Assembly: GCA_030685215.1 (NCBI GenBank)
Contig: JAUXQB010000024.1
Span: 1 to 63,705, forward strand
DNA from: Actinomycetota bacterium
Lineage (GTDB): Bacteria; Actinomycetota; Acidimicrobiia; Acidimicrobiales; Ilumatobacteraceae
Direction of reading: 5' to 3'
DNA length: 63,705 bases
The notes under the pieces are model-generated. The model was given only the letters and a program-made list of their open reading frames with translations, ran no database searches and was not told the origin of the DNA. Position numbers and translations under genes: made by a program. The stretch's first letter is position 1. Each line of letters opens with the position of its first letter. Below, piece by piece: positions 40,156-48,511 of the stretch.

Positions 40156-40161
40156 AGGCTA
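40156..40161 (-). promoter_or_regulatory. TAGCCT box of the LCP gene
   Basis: TAGCCT on the minus strand, 2 nt before ATG 40153 and 8 nt before GTG 40147. Together with similar spacing at 5837-5842, it hints that annotated ATG starts may be two codons too early. Confidence 0.5.
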
Positions 40162-40219
40162 CTGGCGGCCGCCGACGGCGCCCGGTCACCCCGCCATCGT
40201 CACTGCGCCCGAGGCTGCG

Positions 40220-40939
40220 TCAGCGGAGGTGGACGACGTCGCCGACGGCGAAGCGGTGCGTGATGCCGCAGTCGTCGACCACGATCAGGCGACCGTCGCG
40301 CTCGACGTCGAGCGCGCGGCCTTCCACCACGCCGTCGGGCAGCTCCACCCGCACCTGCCGGCCGATGGTGGCGAGGCGCTCGCGGTAGGGGAACCAGACG
40401 TCGGCGGGCAGCGCGTCGTACGCGCGTAGGAGCGCGGCGAGCACGCGCAGTGGCTGCACACCGTCGCCGAGCCGTGCGGCCCCGTCGGGCGCCCAGCCGA
40501 CGTTGAGGCCGACACCGACCACCACCGCCGGCGACGCACCCAGCTGCGCCTGGGCCAGCACGCCGGCGAGCTTGACGCCGCCGAGCAGCAGGTCGTTGGG
40601 CCACTTGAGTGCGGGTTTCACACCCGCCACCTCGGTGCACGCTGCGATCGCGGCGAGCCCGACCCGCTGCGTGAGCACGTGGGGATGCTCGGGCACGTCG
40701 CGCAACAACAGCGACACCAGCAGGTTCGCGCCCGGAGGCGCCTCCCACCGACGGTCGAGCCGACCCCGCCCGCTGGTCTGGTGCCGAGCGACCAACACCG
40801 TGCGATCCGGCGCTCCCGCAGACGCTGCCGCGAGCAGGTCGGCGTTGGTGCTGCCCGTCTCGTCGACGACCGACACGTGCCATCCGGGCGGCCACTCGGG
40901 CACACCCCAGATCGGCGGTGTGGCGCTGGGGGTGTCCAT
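40220..40939 (-). CDS. birA: Biotin-[acetyl-CoA-carboxylase] ligase
   Basis: A 239-residue biotin protein ligase: DETGSTNADLL, the biotinyl-AMP loop SGRGRLDRRW, KWPNDLLLGGVKLAGVL and VVGVGLNVGW are diagnostic. It lacks the N-terminal winged-helix domain of E. coli BirA, so it is a monofunctional class I ligase. It biotinylates the carboxylase encoded divergently 19 bp away. ATG 40939 follows an AATACT box by 6 nt. The gene arrangement puts enzyme and target under a single shared regulatory strip. Confidence 0.92.
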   Translation of the reverse strand: MDTPSATPPIWGVPEWPPGWHVSVVDETGSTNADLLAAASAGAPDRTVLVARHQTSGRGRLDRRWEAPPGANLLVSLLLRDVPEHPHVLTQRVGLAAIAACTEVAGVKPALKWPNDLLLGGVKLAGVLAQAQLGASPAVVVGVGLNVGWAPDGAARLGDGVQPLRVLAALLRAYDALPADVWFPYRERLATIGRQVRVELPDGVVEGRALDVERDGRLIVVDDCGITHRFAVGDVVHLR

Positions 40940-40944
40940 TCCGA

Positions 40945-40951
40945 CAGTATT
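40945..40951. promoter_or_regulatory. Overlapping divergent -10 boxes between birA and the carboxylase gene
   Basis: CAGTAT (40945-40950, plus strand) is 8 nt before GTG 40959, and AATACT (40951-40946, minus strand) is 6 nt before birA ATG 40939. The two boxes share five base pairs inside a 19-bp intergenic region. Confidence 0.5.
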
Positions 40952-40958
40952 GCGGCCT

Positions 40959-42725
40959 GTGCTGAAAAAGATCCTGATCGCCAATCGTGGAGAGATCGCC
41001 GTTCGAGTCATCCGGGCCGCCCGGGAACTCGGCATCAAGACCGTCGCGGTCTACAGCGAACTCGATCGCAACGCCCTGCATGTCCGGCTCGCCGACGAGG
41101 CCTACGCACTCGGCGGGCAGACCGCCGCCGAGAGCTACCTCAACACCGAGGCCATCCTGAACGCCATCGAGCAGAGTGGCGCCGACGGCGTGCACCCCGG
41201 CTACGGCTTCTTCAGTGAGAACGCCGACTTCGCTCGCGCCATCATCGCCAAGGGCGTGGCCTTCATCGGGCCGCCGCCGGAGGCCATCGACGAGATGGGC
41301 GACAAGGTCAGCTCACGCAAGGCCGCGCAGCGCGGCGGCGCACCCATCGTGCCCGGCACCACCGAGTTCATCACCAGCGCGGAGGAGATCCTCGAGTTCG
41401 GCAACGCGCACGGCTGGCCGCTGGTCATCAAGGCCGCGTACGGCGGCGGCGGCCGCGGCATGAAGGTCATCCGCGAGGCGAGCGAGGTGCAGGACGCCAT
41501 CGACAGCGCCAAGCGCGAGGCGAAGGCGTTCTTCGGTCGCGACGAGATCTACATCGAGCGCTACCTCACCTGGCCGCGCCACGTGGAAGTGCAGATCGTC
41601 GGCGATCAGTTCGGCGAGGTCGTGTGGGTCAGCACGCGCGACTGCTCCGCGCAGCGTCGGCACCAGAAGCTGATCGAGGAGGCCCCCGCCACGCACATGG
41701 CGCCGGGCATCGAGGAGGCCATGGGCGAGGCCGCCATCAAGGCCGCCAAGGCCGTCGGCTACTACAACGCCGGCACGGTGGAGTTCATCTACCAGGACGA
41801 CGAGTTCTTCTTCCTCGAGATGAACACCCGTCTGCAGGTCGAGCACCCGGTCACGGAAGTCATCACCGGCATCGACCTGGTCGAGTGGCAGATCCGCGTC
41901 GCGAGCGGCGAGCCGCTGCCGATGACCCAGGCCGAAGTGGCAGCCCGCCGCTACGGGCACGCCATCGAGATCCGCATCAACGCCGAGAACCCGGCGGGCG
42001 GCAAGTTCCTGCCCTCCCCCGGCACCATCACCAAGCTGGTCCCCTCCGACGGCTTCGGCGTTCGCTTCGACAGCGGCTACGAGAGCGGCGACACCATCAG
42101 TCAGTACTACGACAACCTGGTCGGCAAGCTGATCGTGTGGGGCAAGGACCGCCCCACCGCCATCGCGCGCACGCTGCGTGCGCTCGACGAGATGGTCGTC
42201 GAAGGCGTGGCAACCACCATTCCCGCCGACATCGCCATCCTGCAGCACCCCGACTTCCAGGCGTTCGAGCACAGCACGAAGTGGGTCGAGGAGAAGCTCG
42301 ACCTGTCGGGCCTGGAGGCGCCAAAACCGCCGGCAGCGGCCGACGACGACGAGGCGCCGCTCGTGCAGCGCAACACCACCGTCGAGGTCAACGGCAAGCG
42401 CTTCGACGTGAAGATGTGGGTGCCCGACGCGCCGATGGTGGCTGCCGGCCCGGCCAAGGCCGCGAAGAAGCCGGCTCGTGCCGCCAGCAGCGGTGCGGCA
42501 GCAGGCAGCGGCAGCGGCAACGTGGAAGTGCCGATGCAGGGCACCATCGTGAAGGTGCTCGTCGAGGTCGGTCAGCCGGTGGAAGCCGGCCAGGCCGTGG
42601 TGGTGCTGGAGGCCATGAAGATGGAGAACCAGATCACCGCCGAGAAGGCCGGCACCGTCAAGGAGATCAAGGTGAAGGCCGGCGACACGGTGGGCGCCGG
42701 CGACGTGGTCGTCGTCATCGCCTGA
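40959..42725 (+). CDS. accA3: Acetyl-/propionyl-CoA carboxylase alpha subunit (biotin carboxylase + BCCP)
   Basis: A 588-residue protein. Residues about 1-450 are biotin carboxylase: KKILIANRGEIAVRVIRA, the ATP-grasp loop KAAYGGGGRGMKVI, EMNTRLQVEHPVTE and RINAENPAGGKFLPSPGTI. After an Ala/Lys-rich linker, residues about 515-588 are a biotin carboxyl carrier domain with EAMKMENQ and biotin Lys554. It carboxylates biotin and serves actinobacterial acyl-CoA carboxylases that make malonyl- or methylmalonyl-CoA. The beta subunit is not in the window. GTG 40959 starts the conserved strand. Confidence 0.92.
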   Translation: MLKKILIANRGEIAVRVIRAARELGIKTVAVYSELDRNALHVRLADEAYALGGQTAAESYLNTEAILNAIEQSGADGVHPGYGFFSENADFARAIIAKGVAFIGPPPEAIDEMGDKVSSRKAAQRGGAPIVPGTTEFITSAEEILEFGNAHGWPLVIKAAYGGGGRGMKVIREASEVQDAIDSAKREAKAFFGRDEIYIERYLTWPRHVEVQIVGDQFGEVVWVSTRDCSAQRRHQKLIEEAPATHMAPGIEEAMGEAAIKAAKAVGYYNAGTVEFIYQDDEFFFLEMNTRLQVEHPVTEVITGIDLVEWQIRVASGEPLPMTQAEVAARRYGHAIEIRINAENPAGGKFLPSPGTITKLVPSDGFGVRFDSGYESGDTISQYYDNLVGKLIVWGKDRPTAIARTLRALDEMVVEGVATTIPADIAILQHPDFQAFEHSTKWVEEKLDLSGLEAPKPPAAADDDEAPLVQRNTTVEVNGKRFDVKMWVPDAPMVAAGPAKAAKKPARAASSGAAAGSGSGNVEVPMQGTIVKVLVEVGQPVEAGQAVVVLEAMKMENQITAEKAGTVKEIKVKAGDTVGAGDVVVVIA

Positions 42726-42729
42726 TCCG

Positions 42730-43419
42730 ATGCTCGCGGCCGACGACCCACGGGTGGTGTCGTTGGCCGAGCTCGTGCGCGCCGGCGATGTTGCCGGGGT
42801 GCGCGCGCTGCTGGCGCGGCATCCGTCGTTGGCGACCGAACGCTTCGGCGACGCTGCCACGTCGCGCACGGTGCTCCACGTCGCGACCGACTGGCCGGGG
42901 CACCCTCCTCGCGTCGCCGAGACCATCGCGCTCTTGGTCGCGGCGGGCGCGGCCGTCGATGGCCGGTTCGCAGGCCCGCACTCGGAGACCGCACTGCACT
43001 GGGCGGCCAGCTCCGACGACGTCGACGCCATCGATGCCCTGCTCGACGCGGGCGCCGACATCGAGGCCGACGGCGCCGTGCTCACCGGCGGCACGCCCCT
43101 TGCCGACGCCGTCGTGTTCGCGCAGTGGAACGCGGCGCGCCGGCTCGTGCAGCGCGGCGCCACGATGACCGTCTGGCAGGCGGCGGCGCTCGGCGAGACC
43201 GACGAGCTGACCCGAGTGCTCGATGCCGGCTCGTTCGACGAGGGCGACATCACCAACGCCTGCTGGCACGCATGCCGCGCCGGACAGCTCGCGGCCGTGC
43301 AGGCGCTGGTGGCTCGCGGCGCCGACCTCGACCGGCTCGGCCACGACCACCTCACCGGCCGCCAGGCCGGGCTGGCCTCCGGCAGCGACGACCTCATCGC
43401 CTGGCTGAGGACCGTCTGA
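42730..43419 (+). CDS. Ankyrin-repeat protein
   Basis: A 229-residue soluble protein with about five to six ankyrin-like helical repeats; the clearest are SETALHWAASSDDVDAIDAL-LDAGADIEA and VQALVARGADLDRLG. Ankyrin repeats mediate protein contacts and no catalytic domain is present. The ATG is 4 bp after the carboxylase stop codon, so it is probably co-transcribed, but a functional link to carboxylation is not evident. A GTG-started phosphatase gene follows after 4 bp. Confidence 0.8.
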   Translation: MLAADDPRVVSLAELVRAGDVAGVRALLARHPSLATERFGDAATSRTVLHVATDWPGHPPRVAETIALLVAAGAAVDGRFAGPHSETALHWAASSDDVDAIDALLDAGADIEADGAVLTGGTPLADAVVFAQWNAARRLVQRGATMTVWQAAALGETDELTRVLDAGSFDEGDITNACWHACRAGQLAAVQALVARGADLDRLGHDHLTGRQAGLASGSDDLIAWLRTV

Positions 43420-43423
43420 ACAC

Positions 43424-44008
43424 GTGTCGCTGCTGCGCTACGTCTCGCACGCCAACGTCGACATCGACGCCAGAGTTCCCGTCCCGGAGTGGCACCTGAG
43501 CGAGCTCGGACGGCGCCGTACCCAGCAGATGTTCGAGCAGCCGTGGATTGCATCCGTCGCGCGGATCGTCAGCAGCGCGGAGACCAAGGCGCTCGACACC
43601 GCGAGCATGCTCGCCGAGCACCTCGGCCTGGCCGTCGAGGTGCGGCCGACCACCGGCGAGATCGATCGCAGCAGCACCGGGTACGTCACCCATGACCGCC
43701 ACGAGCAGCTGGCCAACGAGCTGTTCGCGTTCCCTGATCGCTCGGCCGACGGGTGGGAGCGAGCAGTCGACGCGCAGGCGCGCATCGTCGACGCACTCTC
43801 CGACCTCGTCGACGGCGTCGTGAACACGGTGGTGGTCGGGCACGGAGGGGTCGGCACGCTCTGGTACTGCCGGCTCACCGACCAGCCGATCGATCGACGG
43901 CACGACCAGCCCGGGCAGGGCCACTACTTCACCGTCGACACCACCACCCGCACCGTGCTGCACCCGTGGCGGGCCATCGACGACTTCGGGCGGCCTCCCA
44001 CTCACTAG
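43424..44008 (+). CDS. Histidine phosphatase-superfamily protein
   Basis: A 194-residue phosphoglycerate-mutase-fold protein. The N-terminal phosphohistidine motif, normally RHG, is SHAN (His9); SSAETKALDTA and VVGHGGVGTLWY supply the second Glu/His set. The altered first motif keeps the nucleophilic His but loses the usual Arg, which suggests either weak activity or an unusual substrate. GTG start 43424. Its TAG stop codon is the first half of the TAGCCT box of the DUF389 gene. Confidence 0.77.
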   Translation: MSLLRYVSHANVDIDARVPVPEWHLSELGRRRTQQMFEQPWIASVARIVSSAETKALDTASMLAEHLGLAVEVRPTTGEIDRSSTGYVTHDRHEQLANELFAFPDRSADGWERAVDAQARIVDALSDLVDGVVNTVVVGHGGVGTLWYCRLTDQPIDRRHDQPGQGHYFTVDTTTRTVLHPWRAIDDFGRPPTH

Positions 44009-44011
44009 CCT
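44006..44011 (+). promoter_or_regulatory. TAGCCT box overlapping a stop codon, before the DUF389 gene
   Basis: TAGCCT, 8 nt before ATG 44020. Bases 44006-44008 are the stop codon of the phosphatase gene, the same arrangement as at 16943-16948 on the other strand. Confidence 0.55.
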
Positions 44012-44019
44012 CGGCAGCC

Positions 44020-44958
44020 ATGGCCGGTCTCGTCCACTTCCGACTCGTGGTCGCGGCCGCTCACGTGGAGCCGGTGGTCGCGCTGCTCATCGACCGCACA
44101 GGCGTCACCAACATCGTGCGCCTCGAGGGTGTGGCACTGCAGCCGGTGGGCGACGTCGTGCAGTTCGACGTGGCGCGCGAGGCCAGCAACGACATCCTCG
44201 TCGAACTGCGCGCACTCGGGCTGCACCACGACGGTTCGGTGAGCATCACGCACTCGTCGCTGTCGATGGGGTCCGCCGTGCAGGTGGCGCTCGACGAGGC
44301 ACCCGGCGAGGCCGACTCGACGGTGCTGTGGGCGGAGGTGGAGGCCATCGTCGCCCGCGGCGGACAGGCCACTCCCCTGTTGCAGGCCTACTTCGTGGTG
44401 GCCGCCATCATCGCCACCGCGGGCGTGCTCACCGACTCGAGCATCCTCATCGTGGGCGCCATGGTGGTCGGCCCCGAGTACGGGCCGATCGCCGCGATGT
44501 CGTGGTACCTCCAGCAACGGCAGCCGCGGCGGTGGCTGGCCAGCGCGGTCGTCGGTGCGATGGGGTCGAGCGCGGCCGTGCTGGCAGCGTTTCTGATGAC
44601 GGCCGTCCTGCGCGCCATCGACCGCATCCCCGACGAGTTCGAGCTGGGCAGCCAGATCAACGCCGGCTTCATCGCGCACCCCGACGTGTACAGCGCGATC
44701 GTGGCGTCGGTCGCAGCCGTGGCCGGCGTGCTCTCGCTGACCTTCGCGCACTCCAGCACGCTCGTCGGCGTGCTCGTGTCGGTCACCACCATCCCCGCCA
44801 TCGCCGCGATCGGCATCGGTGCGGCAGTCGGCGACTGGCACGGCGCATGGGGCGCGGTGGGTCAGCTGTCGGTGAACCTCGGCTGCCTGGTGGTGGTGGG
44901 AGCGATCACGCTCGCCGTGCTGCGCTGGCGCACCCCGCACCTCGTCGCTCGCACGTGA
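44020..44958 (+). CDS. DUF389-family membrane protein
   Basis: A 312-residue protein with a soluble ferredoxin-like N-terminal region (residues about 1-100) and about five to six membrane helices containing TDSSILIVGAMVVGPEYGPIAAMS, which is the core motif of DUF389 proteins. Their function is unknown; transport or signalling roles have been suggested. The leaderless-type start and TAGCCT box indicate its own promoter, independent of the three genes upstream. It converges on the lipoprotein hydrolase gene with a 4-bp gap. Confidence 0.82.
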   Translation: MAGLVHFRLVVAAAHVEPVVALLIDRTGVTNIVRLEGVALQPVGDVVQFDVAREASNDILVELRALGLHHDGSVSITHSSLSMGSAVQVALDEAPGEADSTVLWAEVEAIVARGGQATPLLQAYFVVAAIIATAGVLTDSSILIVGAMVVGPEYGPIAAMSWYLQQRQPRRWLASAVVGAMGSSAAVLAAFLMTAVLRAIDRIPDEFELGSQINAGFIAHPDVYSAIVASVAAVAGVLSLTFAHSSTLVGVLVSVTTIPAIAAIGIGAAVGDWHGAWGAVGQLSVNLGCLVVVGAITLAVLRWRTPHLVART

Positions 44959-44962
44959 CGCC

Positions 44963-45640
44963 TCACCGCAGCCAGTCGTGCAGCTCGGGCGCCTCGTGCG
45001 GCTGGTGGTCGGTGTACGGACTGGGCAGCACGGGCAGGCCGAGCGCCGCGGCGTACGCCTCGATGCCCAGGCTGGCGCCGCCCTCGCACGTCCAGTCGAT
45101 GGCCGTGCAGTCCTGCCCCGCGGGTGCGGTCGACGCGAGCGCGCCGGTCCAGTAGAGCGCGGCCTTCACCCCCTCTGCCGGACGACACGGCAGCACCCCG
45201 GCGTCGGTGACCGGATCGTCGATGACGTAGCCCACGACGCGCCCTCCGAAGGTCTCGCCGCGGCAGTACAGCTTGGCGGCGAACGACGCCCCGTTGGAGA
45301 AACCGCCGATCACGGCCGTGGTGCACGCGACCTCGTCGAGGGCCGACGCGACGATGGCGCGTGCTTCCTCGTAGCGGTCGTCGGGGTAGTACAGCCACTG
45401 CCGCAGACCCCACCCGTCGGCGTTGCCGGTGGGCCGCACCTCGGCGATGCCGTCGACCACGATCGAGTCACCGCCGGTGCCGCCCTTGCCGTGCAGCCGG
45501 ACGATGCACTTCTCCGCGGTCACTGCGGGCGCGGGCGGCCGGGTGGTGCCAGGACGTGTCTCGTCGTCGCTGCAGCCTGCTCCGGTGGCGAGCATCGCGA
45601 ACAGCCCTCCCATGCGCGTGAGCGCCCGTCGCCGAATCAT
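44963..45640 (-). CDS. Alpha/beta-hydrolase-like lipoprotein
   Basis: A 225-residue secreted protein. A basic, hydrophobic signal peptide ends in TGAGC (Cys23), a weak lipobox followed by SDDETRPG. The mature part has a GFSNGAS nucleophile elbow and a late His (HQPHEAPELHDWL), which fits a dienelactone hydrolase- or carboxylesterase-like fold, although an HGKGGTG loop replaces the usual oxyanion HG motif. It probably sits on the outer face of the membrane and hydrolyses an ester. ATG 45640 is exactly 6 nt after TATTCT. The extracellular substrate is unknown. Confidence 0.68.
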   Translation of the reverse strand: MIRRRALTRMGGLFAMLATGAGCSDDETRPGTTRPPAPAVTAEKCIVRLHGKGGTGGDSIVVDGIAEVRPTGNADGWGLRQWLYYPDDRYEEARAIVASALDEVACTTAVIGGFSNGASFAAKLYCRGETFGGRVVGYVIDDPVTDAGVLPCRPAEGVKAALYWTGALASTAPAGQDCTAIDWTCEGGASLGIEAYAAALGLPVLPSPYTDHQPHEAPELHDWLR

Positions 45641-45646
45641 CGCCAC

Positions 45647-45652
45647 AGAATA
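45647..45652 (-). promoter_or_regulatory. TATTCT -10-like box, leaderless lipoprotein gene
   Basis: TATTCT, then GTGGCG and ATG 45640. The 6-nt gap fits a leaderless mRNA and favours ATG 45640 over the in-frame GTG immediately after the box. Confidence 0.6.
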
Positions 45653-45667
45653 GGGCGCCGGCGCCGA

Positions 45668-46171
45668 TCAGGTGCCGTCGACCTCGCTGTGCCGTGCCAT
45701 CACCACGATGCTGCCCGCGGCCTTGTCGTGGATGCCCTGGCGCAAAGGGTCGAAGAACGCCGTCACGTACACGCCGATGCCCAGGAAGACACCCACCTGA
45801 GGGATGGCGCTGACGGTGGTGGGGAGCAGCGAACGTTGGAAAGCCCGCGTGAGATCCAACGGCCCACCGGTGACCAGGCACACGACCCGGGTTCCCGTGG
45901 CGAGCTTGCCCAACGTGCGACCCCAGCGCCACACACACAAGGTCTCGTAGAGCAGACCGACCACCGTGATGGCGATGGTGAGCCAGATGGCGGTGTCGCC
46001 GGAGGTGGCTTCGTCGGGACCGTATCCGGCGGCGAGGAACGCGGCGAGCACGGGCCCGTTGATGACGACCAGGTCGACCGCGAGACCGCCGACTCGGCGA
46101 CCGTACGACGCCAGCCGATGGCCGGCGGGCACGATGGGGCTGACGCGGTCCTCGTCGGTGGAGGAGAACAT
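45668..46171 (-). CDS. RDD-family membrane protein
   Basis: A 167-residue protein with the RDD-type opening GHRLASYGRRVGGLAVDLVVING (Arg, Asp, Asp pattern), three to four hydrophobic helices and the basic turn WGRTLGKLATGTRV that is conserved in this family, ending FFDPLRQGIHDKAAGSIVV. RDD proteins are small membrane proteins, some of them Na+/H+ antiporter-like, without a settled role. Its ATG overlaps by one base the stop codon of the quinone dehydrogenase gene, so the two are co-expressed. Confidence 0.83.
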   Translation of the reverse strand: MFSSTDEDRVSPIVPAGHRLASYGRRVGGLAVDLVVINGPVLAAFLAAGYGPDEATSGDTAIWLTIAITVVGLLYETLCVWRWGRTLGKLATGTRVVCLVTGGPLDLTRAFQRSLLPTTVSAIPQVGVFLGIGVYVTAFFDPLRQGIHDKAAGSIVVMARHSEVDGT

Positions 46172-47562
46172 CAGTCGGCTGCTTCGGCGAGCGCCTCGGA
46201 CAGTGCCGGGTGCACGAGCAAGCTCTCCACGATGTCGGTGACCTTCAGGTTGGCGGTGACGGCGAGCGCGATGACGCTGATGAGCTCGGCGGCGTGACGG
46301 CCGACGATGGAGCCGCCGAGCACCACCCCGGTGGCGGGGTCGCTGATGATCTTCACGAAGCCACGCCAGTCGTTGTTGATGAGCGCCTTCGGGGTGCTGC
46401 TGAACGGCACCTTGGTGACGCGGATCTTGCGGCCGACCGCGAACGCGTCGGCTTCGGCGAGACCGACGTCGGCGATCTCGGGCTCGGTGAAGATGGCGCT
46501 GGCCGCCTTGTCGTAGTCGAGGTGGCGGTGCGCGACCTTCGACAGGCCCATCACGTGCTCGGCCACCTTGCGACCCTGCATGCTGGCCACCGACGACAGG
46601 GGCAGCTTGCCGCTCATGTCGCCGGCTGCGTAGATGTGCGACACGTTGCTCTGGCAGTGACGGTTGATGATGACGTAGCCGCCGTTGTCGAGCTCGACAC
46701 CTGCAGAGTCGAGGCCGAGACCATCGGTGTTCGGTACCGAGCCGATGGCGAGCACCGCGTGCGAGCTGCGCACGACGCGACCGTCGTCGCACCGCACCAC
46801 GACCTCCTCGACGCCCTGGTCGTTCACCACACGCTCGATGGAGGTGGCTCGCGCGCCCTTCAACAGGCTGACACCACGACGGAGGAAGTCGTCCTCGAGC
46901 ACCGCGGCCACCTCGGGATCCTTCGAGGGCAGCACCTGCTGACGGCTGACGACGAGCGTGACCTTGGCGCCGAACGAGCTGAACATGTGCACGAACTCGA
47001 CACCCGTGACGCCCGACCCGACCACCGTGACGCTCTCCGGGAACACCTTCGGCGGGTAGCAGTCGCGGGTGACCAGGATGCGTTCGCCATCGGGGTGGCA
47101 CCAGTCGGGGATGCGCGGGCGCGTCCCGGTGGCCACCAGCACCGCATCGGCCGGGATGGTGCGCACCGTGGGCACGCCCTCGGCGTCGGCCGTGGTGACC
47201 TGCACCTCGTGCGGCGACAGCATCTTCGCCGAGCCGTGGATGAGCGTGACACCCTGACTGGTGAGCAGGTTGGTGGTGCTGCGCTGCAGGCGCATCTTGA
47301 TGCTCTCGATGCGTTCGGTGAGCGCTTCCACGTCGACCTCCGGCGCCTGCTGCTCGAGACCCATGCCCTCGAGGCGGCGGGTGAACGCGATGGCGCCACC
47401 GGTGGCGATCATCGTTTTCGACGGGATGCAGTCCCACAGGTGCGCCGCGCCACCGATGACGTCGCGCTCGATGAGGGTGACCTCGGCCCCCAGCCGAGCT
47501 GCGTGCGTTGCCGCGGTGTTGCCCGCGGGCCCACCGCCGATGATCACGAATCGAGTCGCCAC
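46171..47562 (-). CDS. lpdA: NAD(P)H-quinone dehydrogenase, LpdA type
   Basis: A 463-residue flavoprotein disulfide-reductase-fold enzyme: FAD motif GGGPAGNTAA, NAD(P) motif VVGSGVTGVEF, VLAIGSVPNTDGLGL and IYAAGDM. The redox-disulfide position reads GGAAHLWDCIPSK: Cys45 is kept but the partner Cys (position 40) is Ala, as in Mycobacterium LpdA (Rv3303c), which reduces quinones rather than dithiols. The C-terminal VHPALSEAL retains the active-site His. GTG 47562 is 6 nt after a TAGCCT box. It likely feeds electrons to quinones and protects from oxidative stress. Confidence 0.87.
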   Translation of the reverse strand: MATRFVIIGGGPAGNTAATHAARLGAEVTLIERDVIGGAAHLWDCIPSKTMIATGGAIAFTRRLEGMGLEQQAPEVDVEALTERIESIKMRLQRSTTNLLTSQGVTLIHGSAKMLSPHEVQVTTADAEGVPTVRTIPADAVLVATGTRPRIPDWCHPDGERILVTRDCYPPKVFPESVTVVGSGVTGVEFVHMFSSFGAKVTLVVSRQQVLPSKDPEVAAVLEDDFLRRGVSLLKGARATSIERVVNDQGVEEVVVRCDDGRVVRSSHAVLAIGSVPNTDGLGLDSAGVELDNGGYVIINRHCQSNVSHIYAAGDMSGKLPLSSVASMQGRKVAEHVMGLSKVAHRHLDYDKAASAIFTEPEIADVGLAEADAFAVGRKIRVTKVPFSSTPKALINNDWRGFVKIISDPATGVVLGGSIVGRHAAELISVIALAVTANLKVTDIVESLLVHPALSEALAEAAD

Positions 47563-47568
47563 AGCGTG

Positions 47569-47574
47569 AGGCTA
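47569..47574 (-). promoter_or_regulatory. TAGCCT box of the quinone dehydrogenase gene
   Basis: TAGCCT, then CACGCT and GTG 47562 (6-nt gap). The spacing is ideal for a leaderless GTG-started mRNA. Confidence 0.6.
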
Positions 47575-47605
47575 CCGCTCGCACGTCGCGGCGCTCATGA
47601 ACTCG

Positions 47606-48454
47606 TCAGGTGGGTGCGAGCGACCAGCGGATGAGACGGGTGACCGCAGCGCCCGCCGGGCGGACGAGCACCGCTTCGCTCACCGGCAGGTACGGGAGGC
47701 GCAGCGGCCAGCGGGCCCACATGGGGAGCAGCGCGACCGCGGCAGTGCCCAGCAGTGCGTAGGCGGGCCTCGCGGCGAGCGGCAACGGCGGATCCACGAG
47801 CAGGAAGCGCGCCGCCTCACGAGCGGCCTTGGTGCCCTGCAACTCGTCGCGGAAGTCGCGGAACTCGTTGCGCAGGTCGTCCACCGACGTGGGCGGATGG
47901 TTCACACCGAGGGCGCTCGCCACCACCGCCATGTCGGCCACGTACTCGTCGGCCTGCGCTGGGGTGAGCTCACTCGCGCCATATCGGCGATAGGAGGCGA
48001 GGAAGCTGTCGACCTCGCACACGTGCACCCACCGCAGCAGGTGTGGATCGCCCGCCGAGTACGCGCGGCCGTCGGGCGCGGTGCCGCGCACGCGCCGGTG
48101 CACGTGGCGCACCCGCGCGATGGACTCCTCGGCGACCGATGCCGGACCGAAGGTGGTGGCGGCCAGGAAGTCGGCCGTGCGCTGCAACCGTCCCCACGGG
48201 TCGGCGCGGTAGTCGGAGTGCTCGGCGACACCGGCCATCGCGAGCGGGTGCAGCGACTGCAGGAGGATGGCACGCAGCCCACCGACGAACATCGACGCGT
48301 CGGAGTGCACGCGCCGGATCACGCGATCCTCGGCGAACCAGCGCGGGCCGGGTGCATCGATGGCGGCGACCGCTCGGGCCGGCTCGTCACCGACCACCCT
48401 GGTGCGGATCTGCTGGGCGATCCACAGCCGAACGGGTTCGAGTGTGGTGTCCAT
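47606..48454 (-). CDS. Oxygenase MpaB/rubber-oxygenase-like protein (DUF2236)
   Basis: A 282-residue mostly helical protein. GLRAILLQSLHPLAMAGVAEHS contains the conserved His, ARVRHVHRRVRG and LLRWVHVCEVDSFL add further His residues expected to hold heme in DUF2236/latex-clearing-type oxygenases. The fungal member MpaB cleaves a farnesyl side chain; bacterial roles are largely unknown. A C-terminal hydrophobic stretch suggests membrane association. ATG 48454 has neither a strong ribosome site nor a perfect -10 box. No redox partner is adjacent. Confidence 0.8.
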   Translation of the reverse strand: MDTTLEPVRLWIAQQIRTRVVGDEPARAVAAIDAPGPRWFAEDRVIRRVHSDASMFVGGLRAILLQSLHPLAMAGVAEHSDYRADPWGRLQRTADFLAATTFGPASVAEESIARVRHVHRRVRGTAPDGRAYSAGDPHLLRWVHVCEVDSFLASYRRYGASELTPAQADEYVADMAVVASALGVNHPPTSVDDLRNEFRDFRDELQGTKAAREAARFLLVDPPLPLAARPAYALLGTAAVALLPMWARWPLRLPYLPVSEAVLVRPAGAAVTRLIRWSLAPT

Positions 48455-48511
48455 GCGTCGAGTCTCGCACCGTCGCGCCCGCGACGGATGGTCGCGCCTG
48501 AACGTCGAGTG

